Below are positions 9,481-18,673 of a DNA stretch of 64,000 nt, one piece after another (the first letter of the stretch is position 1; the number at the start of each line of letters is the position of its first letter). The DNA lies in NCBI RefSeq assembly GCF_001315105.1, contig NZ_BAZR01000005.1, forward strand, positions 206,735 through 270,734. Direction: 5' to 3'. The DNA is from Paenibacillus sp. JCM 10914 (GTDB taxonomy: Bacteria > Bacillota > Bacilli > Paenibacillales > Paenibacillaceae). A model generated the notes under the pieces. The model was not told the DNA's origin and ran no database searches. It worked only from the letters and a program-made list of their open reading frames with translations. The translations under genes and the position numbers were made by a program.

Positions 9481-10562
9481 TGGGCAGACAGGTTACAAGT
9501 ACTGCTACATTAACCCCTGAGCAGCGGAAGGCGCTCCAGGAAGGTCTGGTTATCCCGGCACATCCCCTGGCTTTGGATGCGAACCGCAAGCTGGACGAGC
9601 GGCGTCAGCGGGCGTTGACGCGGTATTATGCGGCTTCCGGTGCAGGCGGCATTGCCGTCGGTGTTCACTCAACCCAGTTCGAGATTCGGGATAAGGGGGT
9701 CGATCTGTATGAACCCGTGCTGCGCCTGGCCATCGAGGAGGTTCGCCAAGCGGAGCTGACGCGTCCGTTCATTATGGTAGCCGGCGTTTGCGGCCCAACC
9801 GAACAGGCGCTAGAGGAGACCGCACTCGCCAAGAAGCTGGGCTATGATGCGGTACTGCTCAGCATGGGCGGTCTGGATGGCTGGAGCGAGCAAGAAATCT
9901 TAAAGCGTACGAAACAGATCGCACAGGCCATGCCTGTCATCGGGTTCTATCTCCAGCCATCGGTCGGCGGCAAGATCTTTTCCTTCGATTTCTGGCGTGC
10001 CTTTGCTGAAATCCCGAATATCGTGGCGATCAAGATGGCGCCGTTCAACCGTTATCAGACGATCGATGTCGTTCGTGCCGTCTGTTATTCCAGTCGGAGA
10101 GATGAGATCGCGTTATATACGGGCAATGACGATAATATCGTGAACGACTTGCTGACCACCTATCAGTTCCAGGTAGACGGAGTAACTGTAACCAAACCGA
10201 TCGTGGGGGGGCTGCTGGGGCACTGGGCAGTCTGGACGCGAACAGCAGTGAAACTTCTGGAAGAGGTTAAGGCAGCCCGCCAAGACGATCGGATCGCCAA
10301 GGAGTGGCTGACGCGGAGCATTGAGGTAACGGATTCCAATGCTGCCTTCTTCGATCCGGCCCATCAGTTTGCGGGCTGCATCCCGGGCATCCATGAAGTG
10401 CTTCGCCGCCAGGGGTTGCTGGAAGGCATATGGTGCCTGAACCCGCATGAGACGCTGTCGCCAGGTCAAGCGGAGGAGATTAATCGGGTATATCGGGACT
10501 ATCCGCATCTTCATGATGATGATTTTATACAAGAGCACTTGGAAGAATGGCTTTCGGACTGA
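9480..10562 (+). CDS. dihydrodipicolinate synthase (DapA) family aldolase
   Basis: This 360-residue member of the DapA/N-acetylneuraminate lyase superfamily of TIM-barrel, Schiff-base aldolases keeps the catalytic Lys in NIVAIKMAPFN and a Tyr in GFYLQPSVGG. The usual GTTGE pyruvate-carboxylate motif is replaced by GVHSTQFE, and the protein is about 60 residues longer than DapA at its C-terminus. It is therefore unlikely to make dihydrodipicolinate and more likely cleaves or forms another 2-oxo acid. Its start overlaps the stop of the epimerase-like gene, showing translational coupling. Serine dehydratase genes follow 40 bp downstream. Confidence 0.85.
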   Translation: MGRQVTSTATLTPEQRKALQEGLVIPAHPLALDANRKLDERRQRALTRYYAASGAGGIAVGVHSTQFEIRDKGVDLYEPVLRLAIEEVRQAELTRPFIMVAGVCGPTEQALEETALAKKLGYDAVLLSMGGLDGWSEQEILKRTKQIAQAMPVIGFYLQPSVGGKIFSFDFWRAFAEIPNIVAIKMAPFNRYQTIDVVRAVCYSSRRDEIALYTGNDDNIVNDLLTTYQFQVDGVTVTKPIVGGLLGHWAVWTRTAVKLLEEVKAARQDDRIAKEWLTRSIEVTDSNAAFFDPAHQFAGCIPGIHEVLRRQGLLEGIWCLNPHETLSPGQAEEINRVYRDYPHLHDDDFIQEHLEEWLSD

Positions 10563-10601
10563 TACAATGAGTGCAGAATAGTCGAAAGTGGGGAATCGCG
10601 C

Positions 10602-11285
10602 ATGCGGTTTAAAGATGTTTTCTCAATAATAGGGCCCAGTATGGTGGGGCCGTCTAGCTCCCATACCGCAGGCGCTGTGCGGATCGGAAGAGCTGCGCGG
10701 CGCATATTTGGAGCGTTCCCCGATCAGGCGGAAATCGTGTTCTACGGTTCCTTTGCCGAAACCTACCGCGGACACGGCACGGACCTGGCTGTTGTCGGGG
10801 GCTTGCTTGATTTTGCTACCGATGACATGAGGATTCGTCATTCGGTAGAGCTGGCGGAAGAGGCGGGGATAAGGCTCACGTTCAAAACGGCGCAGAACGT
10901 TGCCTTTCACCCGAACACCGTTTTGCTGAAGCTGAAAAACCAGGATCATGAAGATATCATCGCCGGCGCCTCTATAGGCGGTGGCAGCGTGGAGATGCTG
11001 CGGGTCAATGGTTTTGACGTCAAGTTTACGATGAACTATCCGGTTCTGCTCGTATTTCATGACGATACGCCTGGCATGGTCGCTCATATTACCAGGTTGC
11101 TGGAGAGCGGTGGGGTTAACATCGCTTATATGGACGTGGATCGCAAAGGTCGCGGCGGAGACGCGTTGACCGTGGTCGAGGCCGATGAGGCGGTCCCTGC
11201 CGAGCTGATGAAGCATATTGAAAGTCTGTCCAGCGTCAAACGTGTGGTGTTTGCGGATTTGACGGCAGAGGAGGCACAGTCATGA
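10602..11285 (+). CDS. sdaAB: L-serine ammonia-lyase (iron-sulphur type), beta subunit
   Basis: The 227-residue product matches the beta subunit of two-subunit L-serine dehydratases, which convert L-serine to pyruvate and ammonia. The N-terminal domain opens with VFSIIGPSMVGPSSSHTAGAVRIG, the family hallmark. The C-terminal part (residues ~147-220) is an ACT domain (VLLVFHDDTPGMVAHITRLLESGGVNIAYMDVDR), which normally senses serine. The stop overlaps the start of the alpha subunit by four bases, as expected for a stoichiometric pair. Confidence 0.96.
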   Translation: MRFKDVFSIIGPSMVGPSSSHTAGAVRIGRAARRIFGAFPDQAEIVFYGSFAETYRGHGTDLAVVGGLLDFATDDMRIRHSVELAEEAGIRLTFKTAQNVAFHPNTVLLKLKNQDHEDIIAGASIGGGSVEMLRVNGFDVKFTMNYPVLLVFHDDTPGMVAHITRLLESGGVNIAYMDVDRKGRGGDALTVVEADEAVPAELMKHIESLSSVKRVVFADLTAEEAQS

Positions 11286-12211
11286 AGTTCTCAACATTAG
11301 ATCAGATTATCGCTTGCTGTCGTGAAGATCAGATTACGATCGGTGAGTTAATGATAAGGGAGCAGGTTAAGGAGACGGGCAAGAGCAGAGAAGAGACGTT
11401 CAAGCAAATGTCCGATTACTACAACATCATGAAGGAAGCGGTTCATCGCGGGATCCATGAGCCCGTTCCATCGAAGAGCGGCCTGACCGGCGGAGACGCG
11501 GTTAGGGTCAGCGAATATATGAGCAGCGGCGTTCCGGCACTGGGGACCGAGGCGTGCACAGCGCTTGCGTATGCTTTATCCGTGTCCGAAGTGAACGCGT
11601 CCATGGGTCGCATCGTAGCAACGCCGACGGCAGGCTCCTGCGGGATTATCCCGGGCGTCTTTGTCAGCGCGCAGGAGCGTTTCGACTGGGACGATGAGCA
11701 GCTTGTGATGGGTCTGTTCAGCGCTGGCGCCATTGGCTACGTTATTGCCAACAATTCCTTCATCTCAGGCGCTGAAGGCGGCTGTCAGGCCGAGGTAGGG
11801 TCGGCGATTGGCATGGCGGCAGGTGCGCTGACTGAGCTCAGAGGAGGCACGCCGGAACAGGCTGTGCATGCAGTGGGGCTGGCGTTGAAGAATTCGCTTG
11901 GGCTTATCTGCGATCCCGTTGGCGGGCTCGTCGAAATTCCTTGCATCGTGCGCAACGGATTCGGCGCTGTTACCGCACTGGCCGCATCGGATATGGCCAT
12001 GGCCGGTGTGCGCAGCGTGATCCCGTCGGATGAAGTCATCGACGTTATGCTGGAAGTAGGGACGGCTATGCCTTCCAAGCACCGAGAGACTGCGAAGGGT
12101 GGGCTTGCTCAGACACCGACAGGGAAGAAGATATTGAAAGACTTGTATGGCAAGGAAGGCAAGAAGCTTCGCGAAAAGGGCGCTAAGGGCAAAGGCCAGT
12201 CAAATAATTAA
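11282..12211 (+). CDS. sdaAA: L-serine ammonia-lyase (iron-sulphur type), alpha subunit
   Basis: This is the catalytic subunit (309 residues). It carries the cysteines that hold the oxygen-labile [4Fe-4S] cluster, seen in TAGSCGIIPG, GAEGGCQAEVG and LICDPVGGLVEIPC. The length is close to that of the family. The C-terminus ends in a lysine/glycine-rich tail (GKEGKKLREKGAKGKG), somewhat longer than usual. It is the last gene of the operon that begins with the epimerase-like gene, and a hairpin follows within 40 bp. Confidence 0.96.
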   Translation: MKFSTLDQIIACCREDQITIGELMIREQVKETGKSREETFKQMSDYYNIMKEAVHRGIHEPVPSKSGLTGGDAVRVSEYMSSGVPALGTEACTALAYALSVSEVNASMGRIVATPTAGSCGIIPGVFVSAQERFDWDDEQLVMGLFSAGAIGYVIANNSFISGAEGGCQAEVGSAIGMAAGALTELRGGTPEQAVHAVGLALKNSLGLICDPVGGLVEIPCIVRNGFGAVTALAASDMAMAGVRSVIPSDEVIDVMLEVGTAMPSKHRETAKGGLAQTPTGKKILKDLYGKEGKKLREKGAKGKGQSNN

Positions 12212-12245
12212 GCTGTGTCTGGGAAGCTCGGAAGTCAAGGTTTTT

Positions 12246-12295
12246 GACCCGGTATGTACATGAATCGAATTAGACTACGATCTACATACCGAGGT
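12246..12295 (+). other. strong hairpin downstream of sdaAA
   Basis: GACCCGGTATGTA pairs with TACATACCGAGGTC, 12-13 bp with one bulge, around a 23-base loop. No T run follows, so it may be an RNA 3'-end stabiliser or the 5' part of the structured RNA just downstream. Confidence 0.5.
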
Positions 12296-12329
12296 CATCC
12301 TCTTGGACAATTAAGTGAAAATATTCACA

Positions 12330-12504
12330 AAAAAGAATTTTACTCAAAGCAGAAGTGGGTGGGGAACCGGCCCGCGAAAGGCATCGGCCAAGCAGCCCAA
12401 TTCGGTAGAAAATACCGCTGACACGCTGTGACAGCTCTGATGACGAAGAGTGAAAAATTAACATGCCCGGTGAGGATTTCAGTCTGAAATCCCTCGCTTT
12501 TTTT
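12330..12504 (+). ncRNA. structured RNA or attenuator leader of unknown family
   Basis: About 170 bases with no supported gene contain several compact helices: CCGGCC...GGCATCGGCC, the perfect hairpin CGGTA-GAAAA-TACCG, and CTC...GAG around TGATGACGAA. A strong terminator ends the block. GC-rich helices inside an otherwise AT-rich gap, with a terminator at the end and no ORF, are what a riboswitch leader or small RNA looks like. GGGGAACC and GACAGCT recall blocks of the ydaO (c-di-AMP) aptamer, but the rest does not fit, so no family is assigned. The next gene, a sugar-binding lipoprotein, starts 320 bp downstream. Confidence 0.4.
12472..12504 (+). terminator. intrinsic terminator ending the structured RNA
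   Basis: GAGGATTTCAG pairs with CTGAAATCCCTC (one bulged base) around a one-to-three-base loop, followed by seven T. Confidence 0.85.
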
Positions 12505-12821
12505 ATCTATTTCTACCACTTTAGATATTTCCACATCACCGGAAAGCCTGATATGGTGCAGGTCCGCGGCTTTGCTGCAAACAAAAAGCAGAAAATCGGC
12601 ACATGGGAAGAAATACGCTTCTTTACGAATGGATGGAAGCGTTTTTATGATGTGGATGGGTAGAAAATACGCATGTTGTCACGGCTTACCATCTCCTGGT
12701 CTCGAGTTGAGGATCATCCTACAGGAGATGCAGAGCACGAGCAGACGGGGGTAGGGTAACGATCATACAGTTTCAGTCAGGTAGCAGACATTCGTAGGAT
12801 TCATGATGAGGAGGAACGCAA
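12505..12821 (+). other. intergenic region with no supported gene
   Basis: A short open frame crosses this stretch, but it begins inside the terminator region, has no ribosome site and no recognisable similarity. The only structure seen is a perfect nine-base inverted repeat (CATCTCCTG / CAGGAGATG, 12690-12730), which could be a protein-binding site or a weak hairpin before the transporter cassette. Confidence 0.5.
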
Positions 12822-14426
12822 ATGACAAGCAAATGGCTTCGTATGACACTCGTATTAACGATTATTCTCTCCATGCTGGCGGCATGCAGTGGTGGAGGTG
12901 ACTCGGGCGAGCAAGGCGGTAATACGACACCTCCTGCCGCAGTAGATCCCGAACAATATGGAGATACGGGCGGGCTGGTCTTGCCGCTGGTGGATAAACC
13001 GACCACGATTACCTGGATGGTTGCTAGCGAGAAGACGGATCTCAACGATTCCCTGATCGTTAAAGAGATTGAGAAGCGTACCGGAATCAAAGTTAACTTT
13101 CAGGCATATTCACCAGCCACCTTTCAAGATAAATTGCGCGTGACCGTGGCTTCCGGCAAGCTCCCGGATATATTTCATGGCTTGACGCCGTCGGAACTCA
13201 AGAAGATTGGTCAACAGAATGCGGTTGCGGCCATTAATGAATACGTGGATATGCTCCCGAACTTCAAGAAGCTGTACGTGGACGAGAATCCATGGGTCAT
13301 TCCTTCTTTTGGGGACCAAGAGGGCAATATCTATACATGGCCGATCGCAAACATCAATCGTGATGTTAACCATGGCTTTTTATATCGCAAAGAAATATTC
13401 GATGAGGTCGGCATTGAGGAGTGGACGAATACAGAAGAGTTCTACGCAGCTCTGAAGAAGCTCAAGGAAGCTTACCCGGATTCCTATCCGTACGCGTCCA
13501 AAACCAAGGAATATATTTTCCGTGACTGGGCCTACGGCTGGGGACTTGGCGGCAAGGACTATCCCACATACTACGATGAGGATTCCAATCAATGGAAGTA
13601 TGCATCCATTCAGCCTGAGCATAAAGACATGCTTGATTTCATGAAAAAGCTCTATAACGAAGGGTTAATCGATCCTGAATTCTTGACGGATACCGACGAG
13701 TCGTGGACATCGAAAATGACGGCCGGTAAGAAATCCTTCGTAACGTGGGATTGGATCGGCCGACTGGACTTGTTCTACAACCAGATAAAGGATCAGAATC
13801 CGGATTACGATCTCCGTTATGGAACGCCTGTAGGACCGACCGGCAATGGAGCGACGCTGCCGATGATTGATAACAGCTTTAGTATCGCGGTCGCTAACGG
13901 GAACAACAAAGAAGCGGCATTGAAACTTCTGGATTATCTGACAAGCCCGTCTGGCGCAACCTTGGTTACCATGGGGGTCGAAGGAGAGACATTCAAGATC
14001 GAGGGAGACAACATCGTTTATCCGGAGCTGACCGACGTGCCATTGGTGGACATCAAAGTTCTCGAAGACCGTTATGGTCTCTGGCTCCAAGGGATGTACG
14101 TTAACTCGGACAAACGCAGCGTGTATTACAACTTCACGGAGAAGGAACAGCAAGCGCAGGATAAGCGACTTAGCGCCAACAGCTTCGAGCCATATGATCC
14201 GATCCTGAACTTCACGGACGAAGAAACGTCGAGGATCGCGGAGCTGCACACCGCACTCATGAAGTCGGCCAACGAGTTTAATTCCAGATACATTCTGAAC
14301 AAGAGCTTTGGCGATGCACAGTGGCAGCAGTGGCAGAGCACGGCGGAGAAGCAGGGTGTGAAAGAACTGGTCGAGATCTTTAATCATGCACAGAAACGCT
14401 TTGAAGAAGCGGCTGCATCCAACTAG
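12822..14426 (+). CDS. extracellular sugar-binding lipoprotein of an LplA-type ABC importer
   Basis: The 534-residue product has a lipoprotein signal ending in MLAACSGGG, so Cys22 would be lipid-anchored outside the membrane. The remainder is a large type I solute-binding protein of the LplA/YtcQ group: DKPTTITWMVASEKTD at the start of the fold, the IEKRTGIKVNFQ and DIFHGLTPSELKK blocks, and a C-terminal EFNSRYILNKSFGDAQWQQW. Such proteins deliver oligosaccharides or uronate-type sugars to a two-permease channel. GATGAGGAGG precedes the ATG. The two permeases and an AraC-type regulator follow in the same direction. No ATPase is encoded here; these systems usually share an MsmX-type ATPase encoded elsewhere. 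Confidence 0.93.
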   Translation: MTSKWLRMTLVLTIILSMLAACSGGGDSGEQGGNTTPPAAVDPEQYGDTGGLVLPLVDKPTTITWMVASEKTDLNDSLIVKEIEKRTGIKVNFQAYSPATFQDKLRVTVASGKLPDIFHGLTPSELKKIGQQNAVAAINEYVDMLPNFKKLYVDENPWVIPSFGDQEGNIYTWPIANINRDVNHGFLYRKEIFDEVGIEEWTNTEEFYAALKKLKEAYPDSYPYASKTKEYIFRDWAYGWGLGGKDYPTYYDEDSNQWKYASIQPEHKDMLDFMKKLYNEGLIDPEFLTDTDESWTSKMTAGKKSFVTWDWIGRLDLFYNQIKDQNPDYDLRYGTPVGPTGNGATLPMIDNSFSIAVANGNNKEAALKLLDYLTSPSGATLVTMGVEGETFKIEGDNIVYPELTDVPLVDIKVLEDRYGLWLQGMYVNSDKRSVYYNFTEKEQQAQDKRLSANSFEPYDPILNFTDEETSRIAELHTALMKSANEFNSRYILNKSFGDAQWQQWQSTAEKQGVKELVEIFNHAQKRFEEAAASN

Positions 14427-14501
14427 AACACAGCACATCGCTTGGTGGCAGCACTCGAAGCAAGTATCGGGGGCTGCCCTAAGGCGTAAGGAGGTAAATT
14501 C

Positions 14502-15467
14502 ATGGCCAGTGCAGGCACGAAATGGAATGATCCCCATACTCGTGAAGGGCTCAACGCGAGAACGACTTCGGTCTTTCGACATATTAAGCGTGATCGACAG
14601 CTCTTGATTTTGTTAATCCCATGTCTGATCTTCTATCTGATTTTCCGATACGGGCCGCTGTACGGCATGATTATCGCATTCAAAGATTACAGCGTATTCA
14701 CAGGCATCGTGGAGAGTCCATGGGTGGGCTTTAGGCACTTTGAGAGGTTTTTTAGCAGCGCGGATTTCTGGCTGTTGTTTAAGAACACGCTGCTTCTGGG
14801 CGTCTACAACTTGATCTTCGGCTTTCCGTTTCCGATTATACTGGCGATCTTGCTCAATGAGGTCCGATTGAAGTGGTTCAAGAAGTCGGTACAGACGCTT
14901 AGTTATCTTCCGTCCTTCTTGTCGGTTGTTATTATCAGCAGCATGATTATTGACTTTCTGTCACCGAATCAAGGAATTCTAAATCAATTAATTGCAGCTT
15001 TGGGGTTTGAGAAAAAGTATTTCCTCATCGATCCGAACTGGTTCCGTACGATTTATGTAGCCTCGGATATTTGGGCTAATGTCGGTTATGAGGCCATTAT
15101 ATATATGGCCGCGATTGCGGGCATCAGTCCTTCCCTGTACGAAGCAGCCAAAGTGGATGGGGCCAAGCGGCGCCATATGATCTTCAAGATCACGATTCCG
15201 GCGATCATGCCGACGATTATTATCATGTTCATTCTCAAGACTGGCTCGATGCTGCGGATCGGTTATGAGAAAGTACTCTTGCTCTATAATCCGATGACCT
15301 ATGAGGTGGCAGATGTCTTCTCAACCTATGTTTATCGTAAGGGGTTGCTTGAGGCTAACTATAGTTACGCAACAGCAGTGGGGCTATTTGAAGCGCTCGT
15401 GGCCATGATATTACTCTTGTCGTCCAACTTCATCAGCAAGAGACTGGGGGGAAGCGGACTATGGTAG
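14502..15467 (+). CDS. polysaccharide ABC importer permease, LplB type
   Basis: This 321-residue membrane protein has about six transmembrane helices, opening with LLILLIPCLIFYLIFRYGPLYGMIIAFKDYSVFTGI, the hallmark of LplB/YtlC permeases. The EAA coupling loop that docks the ATPase is seen in SLYEAAKVDGAKRRHMIFKITIPAIMPT. A good ribosome site (TAAGGAGG) sets the start. It overlaps the second permease by seven bases, so the two are made together and form the heterodimeric channel for the lipoprotein upstream. Confidence 0.94.
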   Translation: MASAGTKWNDPHTREGLNARTTSVFRHIKRDRQLLILLIPCLIFYLIFRYGPLYGMIIAFKDYSVFTGIVESPWVGFRHFERFFSSADFWLLFKNTLLLGVYNLIFGFPFPIILAILLNEVRLKWFKKSVQTLSYLPSFLSVVIISSMIIDFLSPNQGILNQLIAALGFEKKYFLIDPNWFRTIYVASDIWANVGYEAIIYMAAIAGISPSLYEAAKVDGAKRRHMIFKITIPAIMPTIIIMFILKTGSMLRIGYEKVLLLYNPMTYEVADVFSTYVYRKGLLEANYSYATAVGLFEALVAMILLLSSNFISKRLGGSGLW

Positions 15468-16339
15468 GACCTAGGTTCAACCTAAGAAATATCTCATGGT
15501 TCCAGATCATCAATACGTTGATTCTGCTCAGTTTGGCGGTCATCACCGTGTATCCGGTTGTTTATATTACGGCTGTGTCGCTCAGTGAGACCTCAGAGGT
15601 TATTCAAGGCAACGTCACCTTGTTCCCCAAGGGCTTCAACCTGGACGCCTACGCCCAGGTATTGACTGACAACCGAGTTCCCCGCGCTTACATGAATACG
15701 ATCTTCTACACGGCGCTTGGAACGGCAATTAATTTGCTATTAACGTCCGTGGCGGCTTACCCGCTGGCGCGCAAGAACATGTTCGGCCGCAAGTTCTTCT
15801 TGCTGGCGATCATCATGACCATGTTCCTGAACCCTGGAATCATTCCTAACTATCTGGTGGTATCGGAGCTTGGCCTTCTGGATAGCGTGTGGGCACTTGT
15901 GCTGCCGAATGCGATCTGGACCTTCGAACTGCTTATTCTGAAAAGCTTCTATGAAAATATGTCGGAATCGCTTCGTGAAGCTGCAGTCGTGGACGGTGCT
16001 TCCGAATACCGGATTCTGTTCCGAATCATGATTCCGTTGTCGAAGCCGGCGCTTGCGTCCATCGGTTTGTTCTACTTCATGGGGCATTGGAACAGCTTCT
16101 TCATTCCGATGATCTATCTGAATGATGCCAATATGTATCCGCTACAGGTCGTCTTAAGGGATATGCTGATCTTTAGCGACGGTGGGAACAATGCCAGCCT
16201 GGTGGATTCGTCCGCATTGGCGCCTCAAGCGATGAAGAACGCTACGATTGTCCTATCGATGATTCCGGTGCTGCTCATCTATCCGTTTGCCCAGAAGTAC
16301 TTTGCCAAAGGGGTTATGCTCGGATCGGAAAAGGGCTGA
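15461..16339 (+). CDS. polysaccharide ABC importer permease, LplC/YtcP type
   Basis: The 292-residue partner of the preceding permease has six predicted helices. Its EAA loop reads SLREAAVVDGASEYRILFRIMIPLSKPALA, and it has the typical GSEKG end. Its start lies inside the preceding gene with GGGGGGAAG upstream. It completes the importer cassette. A regulator with a membrane sensor domain begins 66 bp further on, as is usual for these loci. Confidence 0.94.
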   Translation: MVGPRFNLRNISWFQIINTLILLSLAVITVYPVVYITAVSLSETSEVIQGNVTLFPKGFNLDAYAQVLTDNRVPRAYMNTIFYTALGTAINLLLTSVAAYPLARKNMFGRKFFLLAIIMTMFLNPGIIPNYLVVSELGLLDSVWALVLPNAIWTFELLILKSFYENMSESLREAAVVDGASEYRILFRIMIPLSKPALASIGLFYFMGHWNSFFIPMIYLNDANMYPLQVVLRDMLIFSDGGNNASLVDSSALAPQAMKNATIVLSMIPVLLIYPFAQKYFAKGVMLGSEKG

Positions 16340-16405
16340 TATAGAGGGACCGGCGGTATTCGTGTTGAATATGACAAGGATGACATCAAGAGAGGTGATT
16401 CGACA

Positions 16406-18652
16406 ATGAATCGATTGATCGCGAGCAGGGGGCTGCTCCAGATTTTCTTCGCATTGCAGTTGGTCATCGGCATCATGTTCATATTCAATTACATCGTGTA
16501 CAAAAATTCCATCAACGGAATTTACGACAAGGTGAGCGAAAACAACCGGATGGTGATCAAAAATATCATTCAATCGTTCGACACCAACTTCACATCCATC
16601 CATAACCTGATCTTCAATATTCATGGGTTGCCTTCCGAGCGAATGCGCAACGACGACGGGTCATACGACATGGAGAAGGTGATGTCCCTTCAAGACAGCC
16701 TGTCGACTTTCATGACCAATATGGACATCGTCGAGGACATTATCATCTCCTTTAACGATCATGACCTGGCCATCACAACACGGGGTACAAGCAATCTGGA
16801 CTCGTTATTCGACAGGCGATACAAGTCGCAGCGCTACAATTCGATGTTCTGGAAGAACTATACGCGCTCGGAGCATGAGTTTACGATGTTCCCTGCGGAG
16901 ACGTACGTGGATCAGAGCAACAACTATGGTCGCAATCTCATGATTGCCGTGGACAGCAACAAATTCCGAATGTCCAACAAAAATCTGATGATCCTCATTA
17001 GCGTCAATGAGCTGCTCAAAGGCATTGATCTCAATTCCATGATCCCCGGCGCTTCATTGATCGTGCTCGATCATAACCGCAACGTGATCCTGAGCACGGA
17101 GAAGGACCTGGATCTGGTGAACATTCTCAATGACGTCTATTTCAATCCGTCGCAGGAAGCCTCGCTTACCCAAGGCGACTATGAATATAACTTCTATAAA
17201 TCCGACTATAACGGGTTCATTTATATTAATAAAATGCCGTACAAGTTTCAGAATATCAATTCCGTGACGAATGCCAACCAGTGGATTATGTATGGGGCGA
17301 TTGTGCTCGCGGCGATTCTCTCGCTGCTGCTTAGTATTTATCTATATCGACCGGTAAAGAACATCGTGCAGTTGCTGGGCGGAAATACCGCGAAAGGGAA
17401 TGATTTTGTCAAAATCCAAAGTGGCATTATCAAGGTCCAACGTGAGAATGAGTCCCTTCTCAAACAGATGGATCTGGTGGACGAAGAAATACGCCGCGGC
17501 GTATTTTTGCAGACACTGGATGGACATAACCACTCCCGGGAGCAGGAGATGCAGATGCAGAAATATTACACGCACTTTTTCCAGTGCAGGCACTTCATGA
17601 TGGCATCCATTCATCTCCAAGTGAAAGGCAAGGCGGAAGCCGGGAACGACCTCGTGCTGGAGGAATTAACGGAACAGATTCGCCAGGATTTGCGGGAATG
17701 TTATCAGCATGCGGTACTCTATCATGTTGAGCAGCTGACCTTCCTTGCATTGATCGGTCTGGATCACCCGTCCGAGCGCAAGCAGCTGGTTCAATCGTTC
17801 GAGGGTTACATTCGTCAATCGCAGGAGAATTCACTGCGGGCATTTACAGTCTGGGGCTGTGTCAGCCGAACGTATGAATCCAAAATCAGTAACTGTGTGG
17901 AAGCGTATCGGAATATCAAGGAAGGGCAATTGTACCGTAACGTGGATGCTGAGACGGATCTCGTGGATATCGAGGAGATCCGCTACATACCGGATCTTTA
18001 TTTTCCATTGGAGCGAATCGAGAAGCTCAGCAATTGTATGATCAGTGGCAAGGTGGATGAAGGGCTGCAGATTGTGAATGAGATTATGACCAAGAACGTA
18101 TCACTTCAGATCCATCACCATCAACTGGTGCATATTGCGAAGAGCATGTTCTTCTTCGTCGTGAAGCAGGTGGATGCGTCACTGACAGAACGGGATACCT
18201 TGTTCCGGCTGGAGAGCGATTTCATGCGTAAGGTGGATCAGGCGTTTACGTATAAAGAGATTCAGGATGCCTTAGTTGAAGTCATTCGCGTAACGGCGAA
18301 CATGCGGAGCCATGACCCGCGAAGCAAGTTGAATCCTGCATTCATCTCCCAGTATATTGAGCTTCATTACATGGAAAATTTGTATTTGGATCATATGGCA
18401 GAGGTACTCGATACGAGCTCGAAGTATTTCTCGAACTATTTCAAGAAGACGTTTGGCGTAAATTATGTGGAATATCTGAATAAAGTGAGGTTATCGCATG
18501 CCCGTGAATATTTACGCCATACGGATCTAAGTATTGCCGAGATTGGTGAGAAGACCGGGTATTCGAACGCATCGACATTCACGACGACATTCAAGAAGTA
18601 CAGCGGCGTCTCGCCGAGTGAATATCGGAAAGCACAGGACAATAAATCATGA
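16406..18652 (+). CDS. membrane-anchored AraC-family regulator
   Basis: A 748-residue regulator with a transmembrane helix near residues 10-32, a large extracytoplasmic region to about residue 290, and a second helix (IMYGAIVLAAILSLLLSIYLY). A long cytoplasmic region then ends in an AraC double helix-turn-helix (last ~100 residues: LDHMAEVLDTSSKYFSNYFKK and IAEIGEKTGYSNASTFTTTFKK, then SPSEYR). This one-component layout senses sugars outside the cell and activates the adjacent importer genes. It is co-directional with the permeases and followed 21 bp later by a dehydrogenase gene. Confidence 0.92.
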   Translation: MNRLIASRGLLQIFFALQLVIGIMFIFNYIVYKNSINGIYDKVSENNRMVIKNIIQSFDTNFTSIHNLIFNIHGLPSERMRNDDGSYDMEKVMSLQDSLSTFMTNMDIVEDIIISFNDHDLAITTRGTSNLDSLFDRRYKSQRYNSMFWKNYTRSEHEFTMFPAETYVDQSNNYGRNLMIAVDSNKFRMSNKNLMILISVNELLKGIDLNSMIPGASLIVLDHNRNVILSTEKDLDLVNILNDVYFNPSQEASLTQGDYEYNFYKSDYNGFIYINKMPYKFQNINSVTNANQWIMYGAIVLAAILSLLLSIYLYRPVKNIVQLLGGNTAKGNDFVKIQSGIIKVQRENESLLKQMDLVDEEIRRGVFLQTLDGHNHSREQEMQMQKYYTHFFQCRHFMMASIHLQVKGKAEAGNDLVLEELTEQIRQDLRECYQHAVLYHVEQLTFLALIGLDHPSERKQLVQSFEGYIRQSQENSLRAFTVWGCVSRTYESKISNCVEAYRNIKEGQLYRNVDAETDLVDIEEIRYIPDLYFPLERIEKLSNCMISGKVDEGLQIVNEIMTKNVSLQIHHHQLVHIAKSMFFFVVKQVDASLTERDTLFRLESDFMRKVDQAFTYKEIQDALVEVIRVTANMRSHDPRSKLNPAFISQYIELHYMENLYLDHMAEVLDTSSKYFSNYFKKTFGVNYVEYLNKVRLSHAREYLRHTDLSIAEIGEKTGYSNASTFTTTFKKYSGVSPSEYRKAQDNKS

Positions 18653-18673
18653 GATTCGATAAGGAGGTTTACA

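Noticed and set aside
12437..12454. CTGATGA...GAA resembling a hammerhead ribozyme core
   Set aside because: No proper stem II between the two conserved parts and no matching stems I and III.
12350..12460. Possible c-di-AMP (ydaO-type) riboswitch
   Set aside because: Only the short strings GGGGAACC and GACAGCT agree; the GGTGAATC-type block and pseudo-symmetric layout are not seen. Left as unknown RNA.
12463..12663. Short plus-strand frame of 66 codons after the structured RNA
   Set aside because: It begins within the terminator hairpin, has no ribosome site and a composition unlike its neighbours.
13665..14582. Long minus-strand open frame of about 305 codons
   Set aside because: It is antisense to the sugar-binding lipoprotein gene, has no ribosome site, and its translation looks like a shadow (many Arg, His and Cys, no family blocks).
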